This document shows positions 9,475-19,065 of a stretch of DNA of 64,000 bases, piece after piece. The translations under genes and the position numbers were made by a program. Source of the DNA: Gordonia pseudamarae (GTDB lineage Bacteria; Actinomycetota; Actinomycetes; Mycobacteriales; Mycobacteriaceae); assembly GCF_025273675.1 (NCBI RefSeq), contig NZ_CP045809.1, positions 2,480,001 through 2,544,000 on the forward strand, given 5' to 3'. The notes under the pieces are model-generated. The model saw only the letters and a list, made by a program, of their open reading frames with translations. It made no database searches and had not been told where the DNA came from. The stretch's first letter is position 1. Each line of letters opens with the position of its first letter.

Positions 9475-12400
9475 ATGTTCAGCAGAATCGCCATCGTGAA
9501 CCGTGGCGAAGCAGCCATGCGACTGATTCACGCGGTGCGGGATCTCGCCGCCGAGACGGGTGCGACGATCGAGACGATCGCCCTCTACACCGACGTCGAC
9601 CGCAACGCCACGTTCGTGCGTGAAGCCGACATCACCTACGACCTCGGGCCCGCCTCGGCCCGGCCGTACATCGACCTCAAGGCACTGGAGCAGGCGCTCG
9701 TCGCCACTCGCGCCGAAGCAGCCTGGGTCGGTTGGGGTTTCGTCGCCGAGGACCCCGCCTTCGCCGAACTGTGCGCGCAGATCGGTGTCACGTTCATCGG
9801 CCCGAGCCCCGACGCGATGCGCAAACTGGGCGACAAGATCGGTGGCAAGCAGATCGCCGAATCGGTGGGTGTTCCGGTCGCTCCGTGGAGCGGTGGCGCG
9901 GTCGATACCCTGGACGACGCCATCGCCGCGGCCGACGCCATCGGATACCCGATGATGCTGAAGGCGACCGCCGGTGGCGGCGGCCGCGGCATCCGCGTGA
10001 TCACTCAGGAAAGCGACCTGGTCGAGGCCTACGAGCGCACCCGTCAGGAAGCCGCCCGGTCGTTCGGCAGCAGTGTCGTATTCCTCGAACGCATGGTCTC
10101 CGGTGGACGTCACGTCGAGGTGCAGGTCATCGCCGACGGCCAGGGCACCGCCTGGGCGCTGGGTGTGCGCGACTGTTCGATCCAGCGCCGCAACCAGAAG
10201 GTGATCGAGGAATCGGCCTCGGTCGTGCTGCGCCCCGACCAGGTCACCCAGCTCAAGGAATCGGCCGAACGCCTGGCCGTGGCCGTCGGCTACTCCGGCG
10301 CGGCCACCGTCGAATTCCTGTACCACCCCGGCGAGGAACTGTTCGCCTTCCTGGAGGTCAACACCCGACTGCAGGTGGAGCATTCGGTCACCGAACTCAC
10401 CACCGGCACCGACCTGGTGCGCGCCCAGTTGTGGGTGGCCGCCGGCAACAAGCTCGAAGGCACCCCGCCATCCGAACGCGGTCACGCCGTCGAAGCACGC
10501 CTGAACGCCGAGGATCCCGACCGCGACTTCGCACCCGCACCGGGCCGCATCGCGATGCTCGACCTTCCGGCGGGCCCCGGTGTGCGCGTGGACACCGGTG
10601 TCAGCGAAGGCGACACCATCCCCGCCGACTTCGACTCGATGATCGCCAAGATCATCGCCTACGGCGCCGACCGCGTGCAGGCGCTGGGCCGGTTGCGCCG
10701 CGCCATGACCGAGACGCGCGTCATCATCGAGGGCGGCGCCACCAACAAGGGTTTCGTCCTCGATCTGCTCGATCAGCCCGAGGTCATCGACGGCTCCGCC
10801 GACACCGGCTGGATCGACCGGGTCCGCGGTGAGGGCCGACTCATCTCGCACCGCCACATCGGTGTGGCGCTGGCGCTGGCGGCCATCGACATCTACGAGG
10901 AGGACGAGCAGGGCGAACAGCATCGTCTGCTCACCACCGCGGCCGGGGGCCGGCCGCAGGTGCAGCATCACAGCGGCCGACCGCTCGACCTCAAACTGCG
11001 TGGCGCCACCTACCGGGTGCGGGCCGCCCGGGTCGGTGCCAACCGGTTCCGCATCGGCATCGACGCCGGTGCCGAGACACAGACCGCAGAGATCGACCTG
11101 CACCGATTCGACCACCATTCCGGCCAGATCGTGGTCAACGGTGTGCGCCACCGCGTCACCACCGGCACCCACGGACCCGTGCACCTCATCGAGGTCGACG
11201 GCATCACCCACCGGGTCAGCCGTGATGAGGGAGGCGTAGTCCGCGCCCCCGCCCCCGCCCTGGTGGTGGCCACACCGCTCGAGGTGGGCGCCGAGGTCGA
11301 GGCCGGCGATCCGGTCCTCGTCCTGGAGAGCATGAAAATGGAGACGGTGCTGCGCGCACCGTTCCGCGCCCGCCTCACCGACTGCGTGGTGACCGTCGGA
11401 TCGCAGGTCGAGTCGGGTGCTCCCCTGCTGCGTCTGGAAGAACTCGCCGACGACGACAGCGCGGACGACGACGCCGGAGCGACGTCGGCACAGGCCGAAC
11501 TGGATCTGCCGCGGGTGCCCGCCGACCGCGGCGCCGACGAACTGTTGGTGCGCCACCAGGAACACCTGCGCAGCCTGCTGCTCGGCTACGACATGGGCCC
11601 GCACGGCGGCCGGATCGTCGACGACTACATCGCCGCCCGCGCCGCGGCCACCGCTGACGGTCATCGGCAGATCGCCGCCGAACTCGACCTCCTCGAGGTG
11701 TTCACCGACCTGGCCGACCTGACCAACATCGGGCCGTCCGACCGCTACCGGCAGAATACCGAGGACGACGACGGCCTCGGGCATGTGCACAGCGCCCGCG
11801 AATACTTCCACACCTACCTGCGCAGCCTCGACGTCGAACGCGCCGGACTGCCCGAGTCGTTCCGCTCGACGCTGACCAAAGCGCTCCGGCACTACGGGGT
11901 GACCGAACTCGACCGCTCGCCGGAACTCGAATCGAGCGTCTACCGGATCTTCCTGGCCCAGCAGCGGTCGGAGACAGGCGTGGTCATTTCGCTGCTGCGC
12001 GAGTGGCTGCGCGAACCCGTCCCGGACAGCGCCATCGCCGGGCAGGTCGCCGTCGCCCTCGAACGGCTCGTCGGCGTCACCCAGGTGCGTTTCCCGCGAA
12101 TCGCCGACGTGGCCCGCGGCGTGGCCTACGCCTGGTTCGCGCTGCCCGTGCTGCGCCGCGATCGTGCCCGCGTGTACACCGCCGTCCGCAAGTCGTTGCA
12201 GTATCTCGACGTGCATCCCGATGCCGCCGACCGGGCCGAGCGGATCGCGGAGATGGTCCCGAGCACCCAGCCGCTGGTGCGGCTGCTCGCCCAGCGACTC
12301 GCGCGCGGCAACTACGACAACGCCGTCATGCTCGAGGTCCTCACCCGCCGCTACTACGGCAACAAGGGCCTCAACGACCTGCGGGTCCGGGAGATCGCCG

Positions 12401-14949
12401 GCTGCGACTTCGTGGTCGCCGACCGGCACAAGGTGACCGTCGCCTCCGTCGCGGTCAACTACGGCTCACTCGATGCCGCGGTCCGCGGCCTGATCGAACT
12501 CGCATCGTCGAGTTCGGTTCCGGTGCTCGCCGACATCTACCTGAGCTGGGAACGCCAGCCCGCTTCGTTCGACGAGATGGTGAACGCGCTGCACGAGATC
12601 GTGTCGGCACGCCCGATCCCGGAACAGCTGCAACGGATCACCGCCACCGTCGCGGGCGCCGGTAGCACCGTGATGCATCACCACTTCACGTTCCGGCCGT
12701 CGTTGTCGGGGCTCACAGAGGACCGCCTGATCCGCGGTCTGCACCCGCACATCGCGCAGCGGATGCAGATGGAGCGGCTACACAAGTTCGATCTGACCCG
12801 GCTCCGCTCGTCCGACGACGAGGAGATCTACCTGTTCCGGGCCGTCGCCAAGGAGAATCCGTCCGACGATCGCCTGATCGCGTTCGCCCAGGTCCGTGAC
12901 CTGACTCCGCTGCGCGACCAGGACAACAGCATCCTCGTCTACCCGACCGCCGAACGCACCATCGCGACCTGTCTGGATTCGGTCCGGCGGGCCCACGCCC
13001 GGCGCCCGGCGGCGACCCGGTTCAGCACCAACCGTGTGGTGCTGTATGTGTGGCCACCGATCGCCGCGACCCGTGAGGAATTGCAGGGCATCGCCGACCG
13101 TGTGCTGCCGACGACCGCCGGTGCGGGTCTGGAGGAGATCCTGATCATCGGCCGCCGCCCCGACGAGGAGTCCGGCGAACTGGTCAAGACGGCGATCCAC
13201 CTGAGTTTCGATGCCGCCGGCAACGCGGTCGTCGACTACGACACCCCGATCGGCGAGCCTGTCGAACCGATCAACGCCTACCGGCAGAAGGTGCTGCGCG
13301 CAGCCGCCCGCGGCAACGTGTACCCGTACGAGCTGGTCGACCTGCTGGGTGATTTCACCGAACACGACCTGTCCGACGACGGCACGCTGGTCCCGGTCGA
13401 CCGCCCGAAGGGCCTGAACTCGGCGGCCATCATCGCCGGACTGGTGACCACCGCCACCGCCAAGTACCCGAAGGGCATCACCCGCGTGGTGCTGCTGGGC
13501 GACCCGACCAAGGCACTCGGTGCGCTGTCGGAGCAGGAATGTCGCCGCGTCATCGCCGCCCTCGAACTGGCCGAGGAACGCAACATTCCGCTGGAGTGGT
13601 ACGCCCTGTCGGCCGGTGCCCGGGTGTCGATGGAATCGGGCACCGAGAACATGGACTGGGTGGCCGCCGCACTCAAGAAGATCGTCGAATTCACCCAGGA
13701 CGGCCGCGAGATCAACATCGTCGTCGCGGGCATCAACGTGGGTGCCCAGCCGTACTGGAACGCCGAAGCGACGATGCTCATGCACACCAAGGGCATCCTC
13801 GTGATGACACCCGAATCGGCGATGGTGCTCACCGGCAAGCAGGCGCTCGACTTCTCCGGCGGCGTGTCCGCCGAGGACAACTTCGGTATCGGTGGCTATG
13901 ACCGCGTGATGGGGCCCAACGGCCAGGCCCAGTACTGGGCGCCGAATCTCACCGCGGCCCGCGACATCCTGATGTCGCACTACGACCACACCTACGTCGT
14001 GCCCGGGGAGACCGCACCGCGCAGCACCGTCACCGCCGACCCCACCGACCGCGACATCAGTCCGTTCCCGCATGTGCTGGCGGGCAGCGACTTCGCCACC
14101 GTCGGTGACATCTTCTCGGCCACCGCCAACCCGGACCGTAAGAAGCCGTTCGACATCCGCACGGTCATGCGCGCTGTTGCCGACCAGGATCATCCGGTGC
14201 TCGAGCGCTGGGCGAACATGGCCGACGCGGAAACCTCCGTGGTCACCGACGCGCATCTGGCCGGGCGGCCGGTCTGCCTCGTCGGTATCGAGTCGAAGGC
14301 CGTGCCCCGGACCGGGTTCCCGCCGTCGGACGGCCCGGACACCTACACCGCCGGCACCCTGTTCCCGAGTTCGTCGAAGAAGACGGCGCGGGCGATCAAC
14401 GCGGCCAGCGGCAACCGTCCGCTGGTGGTGCTGGCCAATCTGTCCGGCTTCGACGGCTCACCCGAGTCGATGCGCCGACTGCAGCTGGAGTACGGTGCCG
14501 AAATCGGCAGGGCCATCGTCAATTTTGAAGGTCCGATCGTCTTCTGCGTGATCTCGCGGTATCACGGCGGTGCGTTCGTAGTGTTCTCCAAGACACTCAA
14601 CCCGAAGATGACTGTCCTCGCAGTCGACGGCTCATTCGCCTCCGTGCTGGGCGGCGCCCCCGCAGCGGCCGCCGTGTTCGGCGGCGAGGTGTCACACCGC
14701 ACGGCCGCCGATCCTCGGGTACAGGAACTCCGCACCCGGACCGAGACCGCCGACGGAGCCGAACGCACACTGCTGGAGGCCGACTTGGAGGACATGCGCA
14801 CCTCTGTCCGCGCCGAGAAGCTCGGTGAGGTCGCCGCCGAGTTCGACAAGATTCACAGCATCCGGCGCGCGGTGGAGGTCGGATCGGTCGACGCGGTGAT
14901 CCCCGCCGCCGAACTGCGGCCGCGAATCATCGCCGCCCTCGGCGACTGA
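9475..14949 (+). CDS. Single-chain biotin-dependent acyl-CoA carboxylase, eukaryotic-like domain plan
   Basis: An 1824-residue enzyme holding all steps of acetyl/acyl-CoA carboxylation. It begins with biotin carboxylase (about 1-460; ATP-grasp glycine loop ATAGGGGRGIR and EVNTRLQVEH). A biotin carrier domain follows with ESMKMET, the biotinyl lysine being Lys621. The carboxyltransferase halves occupy about 1265-1824. Between carrier and transferase lies a region of about 600 residues found in eukaryotic acetyl-CoA carboxylases but not in ordinary bacterial AccA3/AccD systems. EDRLIRGLHPH followed by MERLHKFDLTRL (from 1082) resembles the eukaryotic EDRIYRHLEP...NRMRNFDLTAI segment. Such giant forms occur in Gordonia and Rhodococcus; the preferred acyl-CoA is not readable. 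GGAGCGAG lies 7 nt before the ATG. Confidence 0.9.
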   Translation: MFSRIAIVNRGEAAMRLIHAVRDLAAETGATIETIALYTDVDRNATFVREADITYDLGPASARPYIDLKALEQALVATRAEAAWVGWGFVAEDPAFAELCAQIGVTFIGPSPDAMRKLGDKIGGKQIAESVGVPVAPWSGGAVDTLDDAIAAADAIGYPMMLKATAGGGGRGIRVITQESDLVEAYERTRQEAARSFGSSVVFLERMVSGGRHVEVQVIADGQGTAWALGVRDCSIQRRNQKVIEESASVVLRPDQVTQLKESAERLAVAVGYSGAATVEFLYHPGEELFAFLEVNTRLQVEHSVTELTTGTDLVRAQLWVAAGNKLEGTPPSERGHAVEARLNAEDPDRDFAPAPGRIAMLDLPAGPGVRVDTGVSEGDTIPADFDSMIAKIIAYGADRVQALGRLRRAMTETRVIIEGGATNKGFVLDLLDQPEVIDGSADTGWIDRVRGEGRLISHRHIGVALALAAIDIYEEDEQGEQHRLLTTAAGGRPQVQHHSGRPLDLKLRGATYRVRAARVGANRFRIGIDAGAETQTAEIDLHRFDHHSGQIVVNGVRHRVTTGTHGPVHLIEVDGITHRVSRDEGGVVRAPAPALVVATPLEVGAEVEAGDPVLVLESMKMETVLRAPFRARLTDCVVTVGSQVESGAPLLRLEELADDDSADDDAGATSAQAELDLPRVPADRGADELLVRHQEHLRSLLLGYDMGPHGGRIVDDYIAARAAATADGHRQIAAELDLLEVFTDLADLTNIGPSDRYRQNTEDDDGLGHVHSAREYFHTYLRSLDVERAGLPESFRSTLTKALRHYGVTELDRSPELESSVYRIFLAQQRSETGVVISLLREWLREPVPDSAIAGQVAVALERLVGVTQVRFPRIADVARGVAYAWFALPVLRRDRARVYTAVRKSLQYLDVHPDAADRAERIAEMVPSTQPLVRLLAQRLARGNYDNAVMLEVLTRRYYGNKGLNDLRVREIAGCDFVVADRHKVTVASVAVNYGSLDAAVRGLIELASSSSVPVLADIYLSWERQPASFDEMVNALHEIVSARPIPEQLQRITATVAGAGSTVMHHHFTFRPSLSGLTEDRLIRGLHPHIAQRMQMERLHKFDLTRLRSSDDEEIYLFRAVAKENPSDDRLIAFAQVRDLTPLRDQDNSILVYPTAERTIATCLDSVRRAHARRPAATRFSTNRVVLYVWPPIAATREELQGIADRVLPTTAGAGLEEILIIGRRPDEESGELVKTAIHLSFDAAGNAVVDYDTPIGEPVEPINAYRQKVLRAAARGNVYPYELVDLLGDFTEHDLSDDGTLVPVDRPKGLNSAAIIAGLVTTATAKYPKGITRVVLLGDPTKALGALSEQECRRVIAALELAEERNIPLEWYALSAGARVSMESGTENMDWVAAALKKIVEFTQDGREINIVVAGINVGAQPYWNAEATMLMHTKGILVMTPESAMVLTGKQALDFSGGVSAEDNFGIGGYDRVMGPNGQAQYWAPNLTAARDILMSHYDHTYVVPGETAPRSTVTADPTDRDISPFPHVLAGSDFATVGDIFSATANPDRKKPFDIRTVMRAVADQDHPVLERWANMADAETSVVTDAHLAGRPVCLVGIESKAVPRTGFPPSDGPDTYTAGTLFPSSSKKTARAINAASGNRPLVVLANLSGFDGSPESMRRLQLEYGAEIGRAIVNFEGPIVFCVISRYHGGAFVVFSKTLNPKMTVLAVDGSFASVLGGAPAAAAVFGGEVSHRTAADPRVQELRTRTETADGAERTLLEADLEDMRTSVRAEKLGEVAAEFDKIHSIRRAVEVGSVDAVIPAAELRPRIIAALGD

Positions 14950-14955
14950 CCCATC

Positions 14956-15162
14956 TCGCCGGTTGAGGTGCGAGGTCGCCCGGCGACCGAGCCTCGAAAC
15001 CTCGTGAGCGGACATGGTTCGCTCACCGGGTTTCGAGGCTCGTCGCTGACGCTCCTCACACCTCAACCACCGAGGTGTTGCGGTGTGAGTTGGTCCGGCG
15101 ACCCGACTTCGCCGGTTGAGGTGCGAGGTCGCCCGGCGACCGAGCCTCGAAACCTCGTGAGC
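14956..15162. repeat. Intergenic 54-bp direct repeat pair with inverted core
   Basis: A 54-bp unit beginning TCGCCGGTTGAGGTGCGAGG occurs identically at 14956-15009 and 15109-15162. Between them (15021-15067) is a partial inverted version: CTCACCGGGTTTCGAGGCTC, then CACACCTCAACC. Each unit can fold with the middle segment. The repeats fill the gap between the convergent carboxylase and hisG genes and may also end transcription. A related 16-bp stretch, GGTCCGGCGACCCGAC (15092-15107), recurs at 59028. Repeats of this kind are plentiful between genes in Gordonia and Rhodococcus. Confidence 0.85.
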
Positions 15163-15178
15163 CGTCAGGCGGGGTGTG

Positions 15179-16024
15179 TCAGAAGCGGCAGGAGCGGATG
15201 TCGGTGGCCAGGATGGCCTTTGCGCCGAGTTCGGACAGATCGTCCATCAGGTTTTGGTGCTGTTTGCGCGGGACCATCGCGCGGACGGCCAGCCAGTCCG
15301 GGTCGGCGGTCGGCGAGACTGTCGGCGACTCGATGCCCGGGGTGATCACCGACGCCTGTTCCAGTAGCGACTTGGGGCAGTCGTAGTCGATCATCACGTA
15401 TTGCTGGCCGAACACCACGCCCTGCACGCGGGCGATGAACTGGCGGGCGGCCTTGTCCGGTTCGGCACCGGGCCGAGAGATCAGTACGGCCTCCGAATCG
15501 CAGAGGGCCTCCCCGAATGCGACGAGGCCGTGTTGACGCAGCGTGCGTCCGGAGCCGACGACGTCGGCGATGGCATCGGCCACGCCGAGCTGGATGGAGA
15601 TCTCGACGGCGCCGTCGAGCCGGATGATCTCGGCGGTGATACCCCGGTCGGCGAGGTCGCGGCGCACCAGATTGGGGTATGAGGTGGCGATACGCTTTCC
15701 GGCGAGGTCGGCGACGGTCCAGTCCTGTCCGGCGGGCGCGGCATAGCGGAAGGTCGAGGCGCCGAATCCCATGGCGATCTGTTCGTCGACCGCGGCGCCG
15801 GAGTCACCGGCCAGGTCGCGGCCGGTGATGCCCAGGTCGAGGGTGCCCTGGCCGACGTAGATGGCGATGTCTTTGGGCCGCAGGAAGAAGAACTCGACGT
15901 CGTTGTTGTTGTCGAGAACGGTCAGGTCTTTACTGTCGGAACGTTTCCGGTATCCGGCTTCGGCGAGCACGGCGGATGCGGATTCGCTGAGGGCGCCCTT
16001 GTTGGGCACTGCCACACGCAACAT
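15179..16024 (-). CDS. hisG: ATP phosphoribosyltransferase (long form HisG)
   Basis: A 281-residue enzyme for the first step of histidine synthesis: ATP + PRPP to phosphoribosyl-ATP. It has the long-form layout, with the catalytic type II PBP-like fold followed by a C-terminal ACT-like regulatory domain (about 210-281) that binds histidine for feedback control. Visible motifs are [11 protein letters not shown] (2-12), LGITGRDL and the PRPP loop region [20 protein letters not shown]. It lies downstream of hisE in the same direction with a 55-bp gap, the actinobacterial hisE-hisG arrangement. It is convergent with the carboxylase across the repeat pair. Confidence 0.96.
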   Translation of the reverse strand: MLRVAVPNKGALSESASAVLAEAGYRKRSDSKDLTVLDNNNDVEFFFLRPKDIAIYVGQGTLDLGITGRDLAGDSGAAVDEQIAMGFGASTFRYAAPAGQDWTVADLAGKRIATSYPNLVRRDLADRGITAEIIRLDGAVEISIQLGVADAIADVVGSGRTLRQHGLVAFGEALCDSEAVLISRPGAEPDKAARQFIARVQGVVFGQQYVMIDYDCPKSLLEQASVITPGIESPTVSPTADPDWLAVRAMVPRKQHQNLMDDLSELGAKAILATDIRSCRF

Positions 16025-16079
16025 GGTGGGTAGGTCCTTTGACGAGATGGGACTGTGAAAGGTGTTGGGTTCTAACGGT

Positions 16080-16343
16080 TCACAGATGTCGGTAGACGTC
16101 GTCGAGGGTCAGGCCACGCTTGATCATCATCACCTGCAGCCAGTACAGCAGCTGGGAGATCTCCTCGCCGAGCGACTCGTCGGACTCGTGTTCGGCGGCC
16201 AGCCACACCTCGCCGGCCTCTTCGATGATCTTCTTGCCCAGGGTGTGTACCCCGTTGTCGAGGGCGGCGACGGTGCCGCTGCCCTCCGGGCGGCTCGATG
16301 CCTTGTCGCTCAGCTCCGCGAACAGCTCCTCGAAAGTCTTCAC
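16080..16343 (-). CDS. hisE: Phosphoribosyl-ATP pyrophosphatase
   Basis: An 87-residue all-alpha NTP pyrophosphatase (MazG-like fold) for the second step of histidine synthesis. The metal-binding signature is [20 protein letters not shown], with the EExxE and ExxD acidic residues near 40-55. The C-terminal [17 protein letters not shown] is typical. HisE stands alone here rather than fused to HisI, as usual in Actinobacteria. The gene is the upstream partner of hisG and begins 35 bp after the HAD gene, so all three may share a transcript. Confidence 0.95.
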   Translation of the reverse strand: MKTFEELFAELSDKASSRPEGSGTVAALDNGVHTLGKKIIEEAGEVWLAAEHESDESLGEEISQLLYWLQVMMIKRGLTLDDVYRHL

Positions 16344-16378
16344 GATGGCCTATTCTCGCACGCCGTGAGCGAGCGAAC

Positions 16379-17071
16379 CTAATGGATATGCCCGTGTTCT
16401 CCGGTCCACGCGGCAACAAGATCGTCAAAGCTGATTCCGGCCAGTGACGTGCGGAAGCTGCGCAGCGACCCCTTGGGCACGGGGACGGCAGACGGGACGA
16501 CGAGTGTCGGGCAGCCCGCCGTGGTCGCGGCCAGGGTTCCGGTCGGCGAGTCCTCGACGGCCAGGCACGCGCCGGGGTGCTGCCCCACCAGTTCGGCGGC
16601 CCGCACGTACAGGTATGGCTGTGGCTTTCCCGCGACTACCTCGTCGGAACAGACGGTCGCCGCGAACCGATGGCGGCCGAGGGTGTCGAGCGCGATGTCG
16701 GTGAGTTCGCGGATCGTGTTGGTGACCAGCACCGACGGAATGCCGCGGTGGACGAGCAGATCGAGTACCTGTTCGGCGCCGGGACGCCACGGCAGGCCGT
16801 CGCCGAACAGGATCGCGACCTGATCGATGATCCAGCGGCTGTCGCCCGCCAGATCACGGTCGCCGGGTGCGACGTCGGCGGCGTCGTGAACCTTTGTGAT
16901 CGCATCGGGAAGCGAGTTGCCCAGGGTTGATTCGCGCAGTGCCGCACTCATGGTGATGCCGTGCCGCAGCGTGAACTTTTCGACCGCGATGTCCCAGATC
17001 GGTTCGGAGTCCAGCAGGGTGCCGTCCATGTCCCACAGGACGGCGGCCGGTGCCACGGGTGCGGTACTCAT
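16379..17071 (-). CDS. HAD-superfamily phosphatase, subfamily IA
   Basis: A 230-residue haloacid-dehalogenase hydrolase. Motif I is VLWDMDGTLLDSEP (11-24) with the Asp nucleophile and the general acid/base Asp. Motif II is SVLVTNT. Motif III Lys is in VAGKPQPYLY. Motif IV is LAVEDSPTGTLAA. The helical cap after motif I (WDIAVEKFTLRHGI) is of the beta-phosphoglucomutase type. The substrate is probably a sugar phosphate or other small phosphoester. It lies upstream of hisE-hisG in the same direction, which may be operonic by position only; no histidine-pathway phosphatase signature is seen. Confidence 0.85.
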   Translation of the reverse strand: MSTAPVAPAAVLWDMDGTLLDSEPIWDIAVEKFTLRHGITMSAALRESTLGNSLPDAITKVHDAADVAPGDRDLAGDSRWIIDQVAILFGDGLPWRPGAEQVLDLLVHRGIPSVLVTNTIRELTDIALDTLGRHRFAATVCSDEVVAGKPQPYLYVRAAELVGQHPGACLAVEDSPTGTLAATTAGCPTLVVPSAVPVPKGSLRSFRTSLAGISFDDLVAAWTGEHGHIH

Positions 17072-17119
17072 GGAAGACCATGATTCCCGAGGTTGCGGTC
17101 AGGGTTGCAAACCCACAGC

Positions 17120-18673
17120 TCAGATGGCGTTCGGATGTCGATCCTGGCGCAGTATTCCGGGTAGCGGGTGCGCACCGCGACGGAGCGTGTGGGCGACCGC
17201 GTACACCAGTGTCAGCGCGGACAGTCCCATAGCGGTGGCGCACATCGCCAGGGTGCCGTCACCGCGGCCGGAGGTGTACCCGTCGGCTCCCCCTCCGCCG
17301 TGCGCCCCACCCGGACCACCCGGACCACCCGGACCGCCCGGGCGGGCGGCTCCGGTGGGCACACCCCCGCCGGTGCCCGTCGGCGCGGCCGGGGCATCGG
17401 CACCGCCGCCGAAGCCGCCTCGTCCGGCCCCGCCGAAGCCACCCCCACCCATTCCCTGATCACCGCTCAGCGAGGAGTGGTAGACGCCGATCGCGGCGAG
17501 TTGGATGAGGACGGGGATGATGACGAACCGCAGCGGCAGGTAGAACGCCAGGACCACACTGAGCACCTCGGCGGCGTAGAAGTACCGATCGTGCATGGCC
17601 GGCAGCAGGAACGGCACGATCACCGCACTGGCGGTGGCCACCGCCAGGATCGAGGCCTGGGTCACCGGTGGCTTGCGCCACACCGACCAGGCCAGAAAGG
17701 CCACCACGATAGCCCCGGCCACCGCGATGCCCGCGTGTGCCAGCCAGGTGGCGTCCCCGTCGATCGGGACGAGCTGATACAGGTTGGCCGCACCGAGGGT
17801 GAGCTTCTTGTAGGAACCGGTCTGATCCAGGTACACCGTCAGCACGTCGTGCAGGGGAGCGCCGGCGAGCAGGGCCGGAACCTCCATGAGCGCGAACACC
17901 ACCGGAATCGCCACCAGCGATTGCCACGGCAGTTTCCCGCGCAGCAGCAGCCACAGCAGCACCGGCATCACGAACACCGCCTGCAGTTTGAACGAGAGCG
18001 CCAGACCGAAGAACGCGCACGCCCACACCGAGTTCCACAGGTACGCCGACCGCTCGATGTCCTCACTCCGGGCCCGCAACAGGAAATAGACTCCGCCGAG
18101 TACGAACGCGGAGTAGATGGCGTCGGCCTGACCCCAGTACGCGCTGTTGGCGATGACCGACGGGAGCAGGATCATCACGCCGAACGCCAGCGCCCGCAGC
18201 GAGAACCGTTCGGTGCGCAGGGCGACGATCCGATAGGCGAAGAAGGCCAGGACGACGTCGAAGATGATCGAGATCGCCTTGATCCCCACCAGCGCGGGGA
18301 TGTTGAGTGCCGTCAGAATCCAGATCAGATACAGGTACGGGTAGTTGTAGTCGGCGAACCGTTCGGTGAATGCCTCGGTGCCCTGGGTGTCGAGCACTCC
18401 GTACCAGCGACTCAGGAACGCCCGGTAGTCGAGGGTCTCGTTGTCGAGGAACTGCCAGCGGATCACCAGCGCCACGACGATGATCGCACCGAGCACCGAC
18501 CAGCGCAGCCATCGCGGCGACGCCCCGGTCGGTGTGGGTGGGTCGTCGTTCGGCACCCGGTCCGGGATCGTCAGAGTTGCAGAGGTCATGGGACCATCGT
18601 CGTCGTGGTTGCTGTGCACCTGGTGGGAGCGCTCTGCGTCCTTCCTGGCAACCGGCGCCGCAGACACCCGCAT
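17120..18673 (-). CDS. Polytopic GT-C-like membrane glycosyltransferase with a glycine-rich insert
   Basis: A 517-residue protein with about ten hydrophobic helices. After an N-terminal cytosolic tail, the first helix is followed by TLDYRAFLSRWY and the loop FADYNYPYLYLI, where acidic residues of the first outer loop are expected in lipid-linked-sugar mannosyltransferases. SAYWGQADAIYSAF and PAMHDRYFYAAE are typical of GT-C/GT87-like proteins that modify arabinogalactan, lipomannan or other envelope glycans. Near 405-470 is a low-complexity loop rich in Gly, Pro and Ala. The start at 18673 is supported by GGAGGAC 3 nt upstream; a shorter start at 18589 has no such site. Specificity is unknown. 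Confidence 0.75.
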   Translation of the reverse strand: MRVSAAPVARKDAERSHQVHSNHDDDGPMTSATLTIPDRVPNDDPPTPTGASPRWLRWSVLGAIIVVALVIRWQFLDNETLDYRAFLSRWYGVLDTQGTEAFTERFADYNYPYLYLIWILTALNIPALVGIKAISIIFDVVLAFFAYRIVALRTERFSLRALAFGVMILLPSVIANSAYWGQADAIYSAFVLGGVYFLLRARSEDIERSAYLWNSVWACAFFGLALSFKLQAVFVMPVLLWLLLRGKLPWQSLVAIPVVFALMEVPALLAGAPLHDVLTVYLDQTGSYKKLTLGAANLYQLVPIDGDATWLAHAGIAVAGAIVVAFLAWSVWRKPPVTQASILAVATASAVIVPFLLPAMHDRYFYAAEVLSVVLAFYLPLRFVIIPVLIQLAAIGVYHSSLSGDQGMGGGGFGGAGRGGFGGGADAPAAPTGTGGGVPTGAARPGGPGGPGGPGGAHGGGGADGYTSGRGDGTLAMCATAMGLSALTLVYAVAHTLRRGAHPLPGILRQDRHPNAI

Positions 18674-18770
18674 CTCGTCCTCCGAAACAATGAATCTCGG
18701 TGGTCGGCGTAGTAGCGTCGCTGCGCAACTCCTAGGATTATTCCGTTACATAAACTGAGATGAGGTCTCG

Positions 18771-19028
18771 ATGACTATTGTTCGCAAGGGAATCGGCGTC
18801 GCCGCCATTTCCGCAGGAATCGCGCTGACACCCTTTCTATCCCATGCCACCGCAGGCGCAGAACCGCTACCCACCTATCCGATAGGGTGCAACACGAGCT
18901 CTCTTGAATCGATCGCGCCGGCCTGCCCATGGATGGCTGACGCCAATATTTTGCGCAAACTGGTTAATATCTTCGGTTCCGGGAGCTCAGAGGCTCCCCA
19001 TATTCCAGTCATCCCGGTCACCCCGTAA
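18771..19028 (+). CDS. Small exported protein of unknown function
   Basis: An 85-residue protein with an N-terminal signal peptide (MTIVRKGIGVAAISAGIALT, cleavage probably after ATAGA near residue 30). The mature peptide is short and proline-rich, with two cysteines (CNTSSLESIAPAC) that could form a disulfide, and ends in VIPVTP. Small secreted proteins with this start are common in Gordonia and Mycobacterium but I recognise no family. GATGAGG precedes the ATG. It is divergent from the membrane glycosyltransferase. Codon use is less GC-rich than in its neighbours (TTTCTATCC, AATATTTTGCGC), which with the insertion-sequence end beside it suggests acquired DNA. Confidence 0.6.
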   Translation: MTIVRKGIGVAAISAGIALTPFLSHATAGAEPLPTYPIGCNTSSLESIAPACPWMADANILRKLVNIFGSGSSEAPHIPVIPVTP

Positions 19029-19065
19029 CGTCGGTGCTCGCTCGGGCCTCGGGTAGTCGAGATCT

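Noticed and set aside
9193..12429. A 1078-codon open frame on the - strand through the carboxylase
   Set aside because: It mirrors the GC-rich codon third positions of the carboxylase; its sequence has no domain pattern and the + strand carries clear biotin-enzyme motifs.
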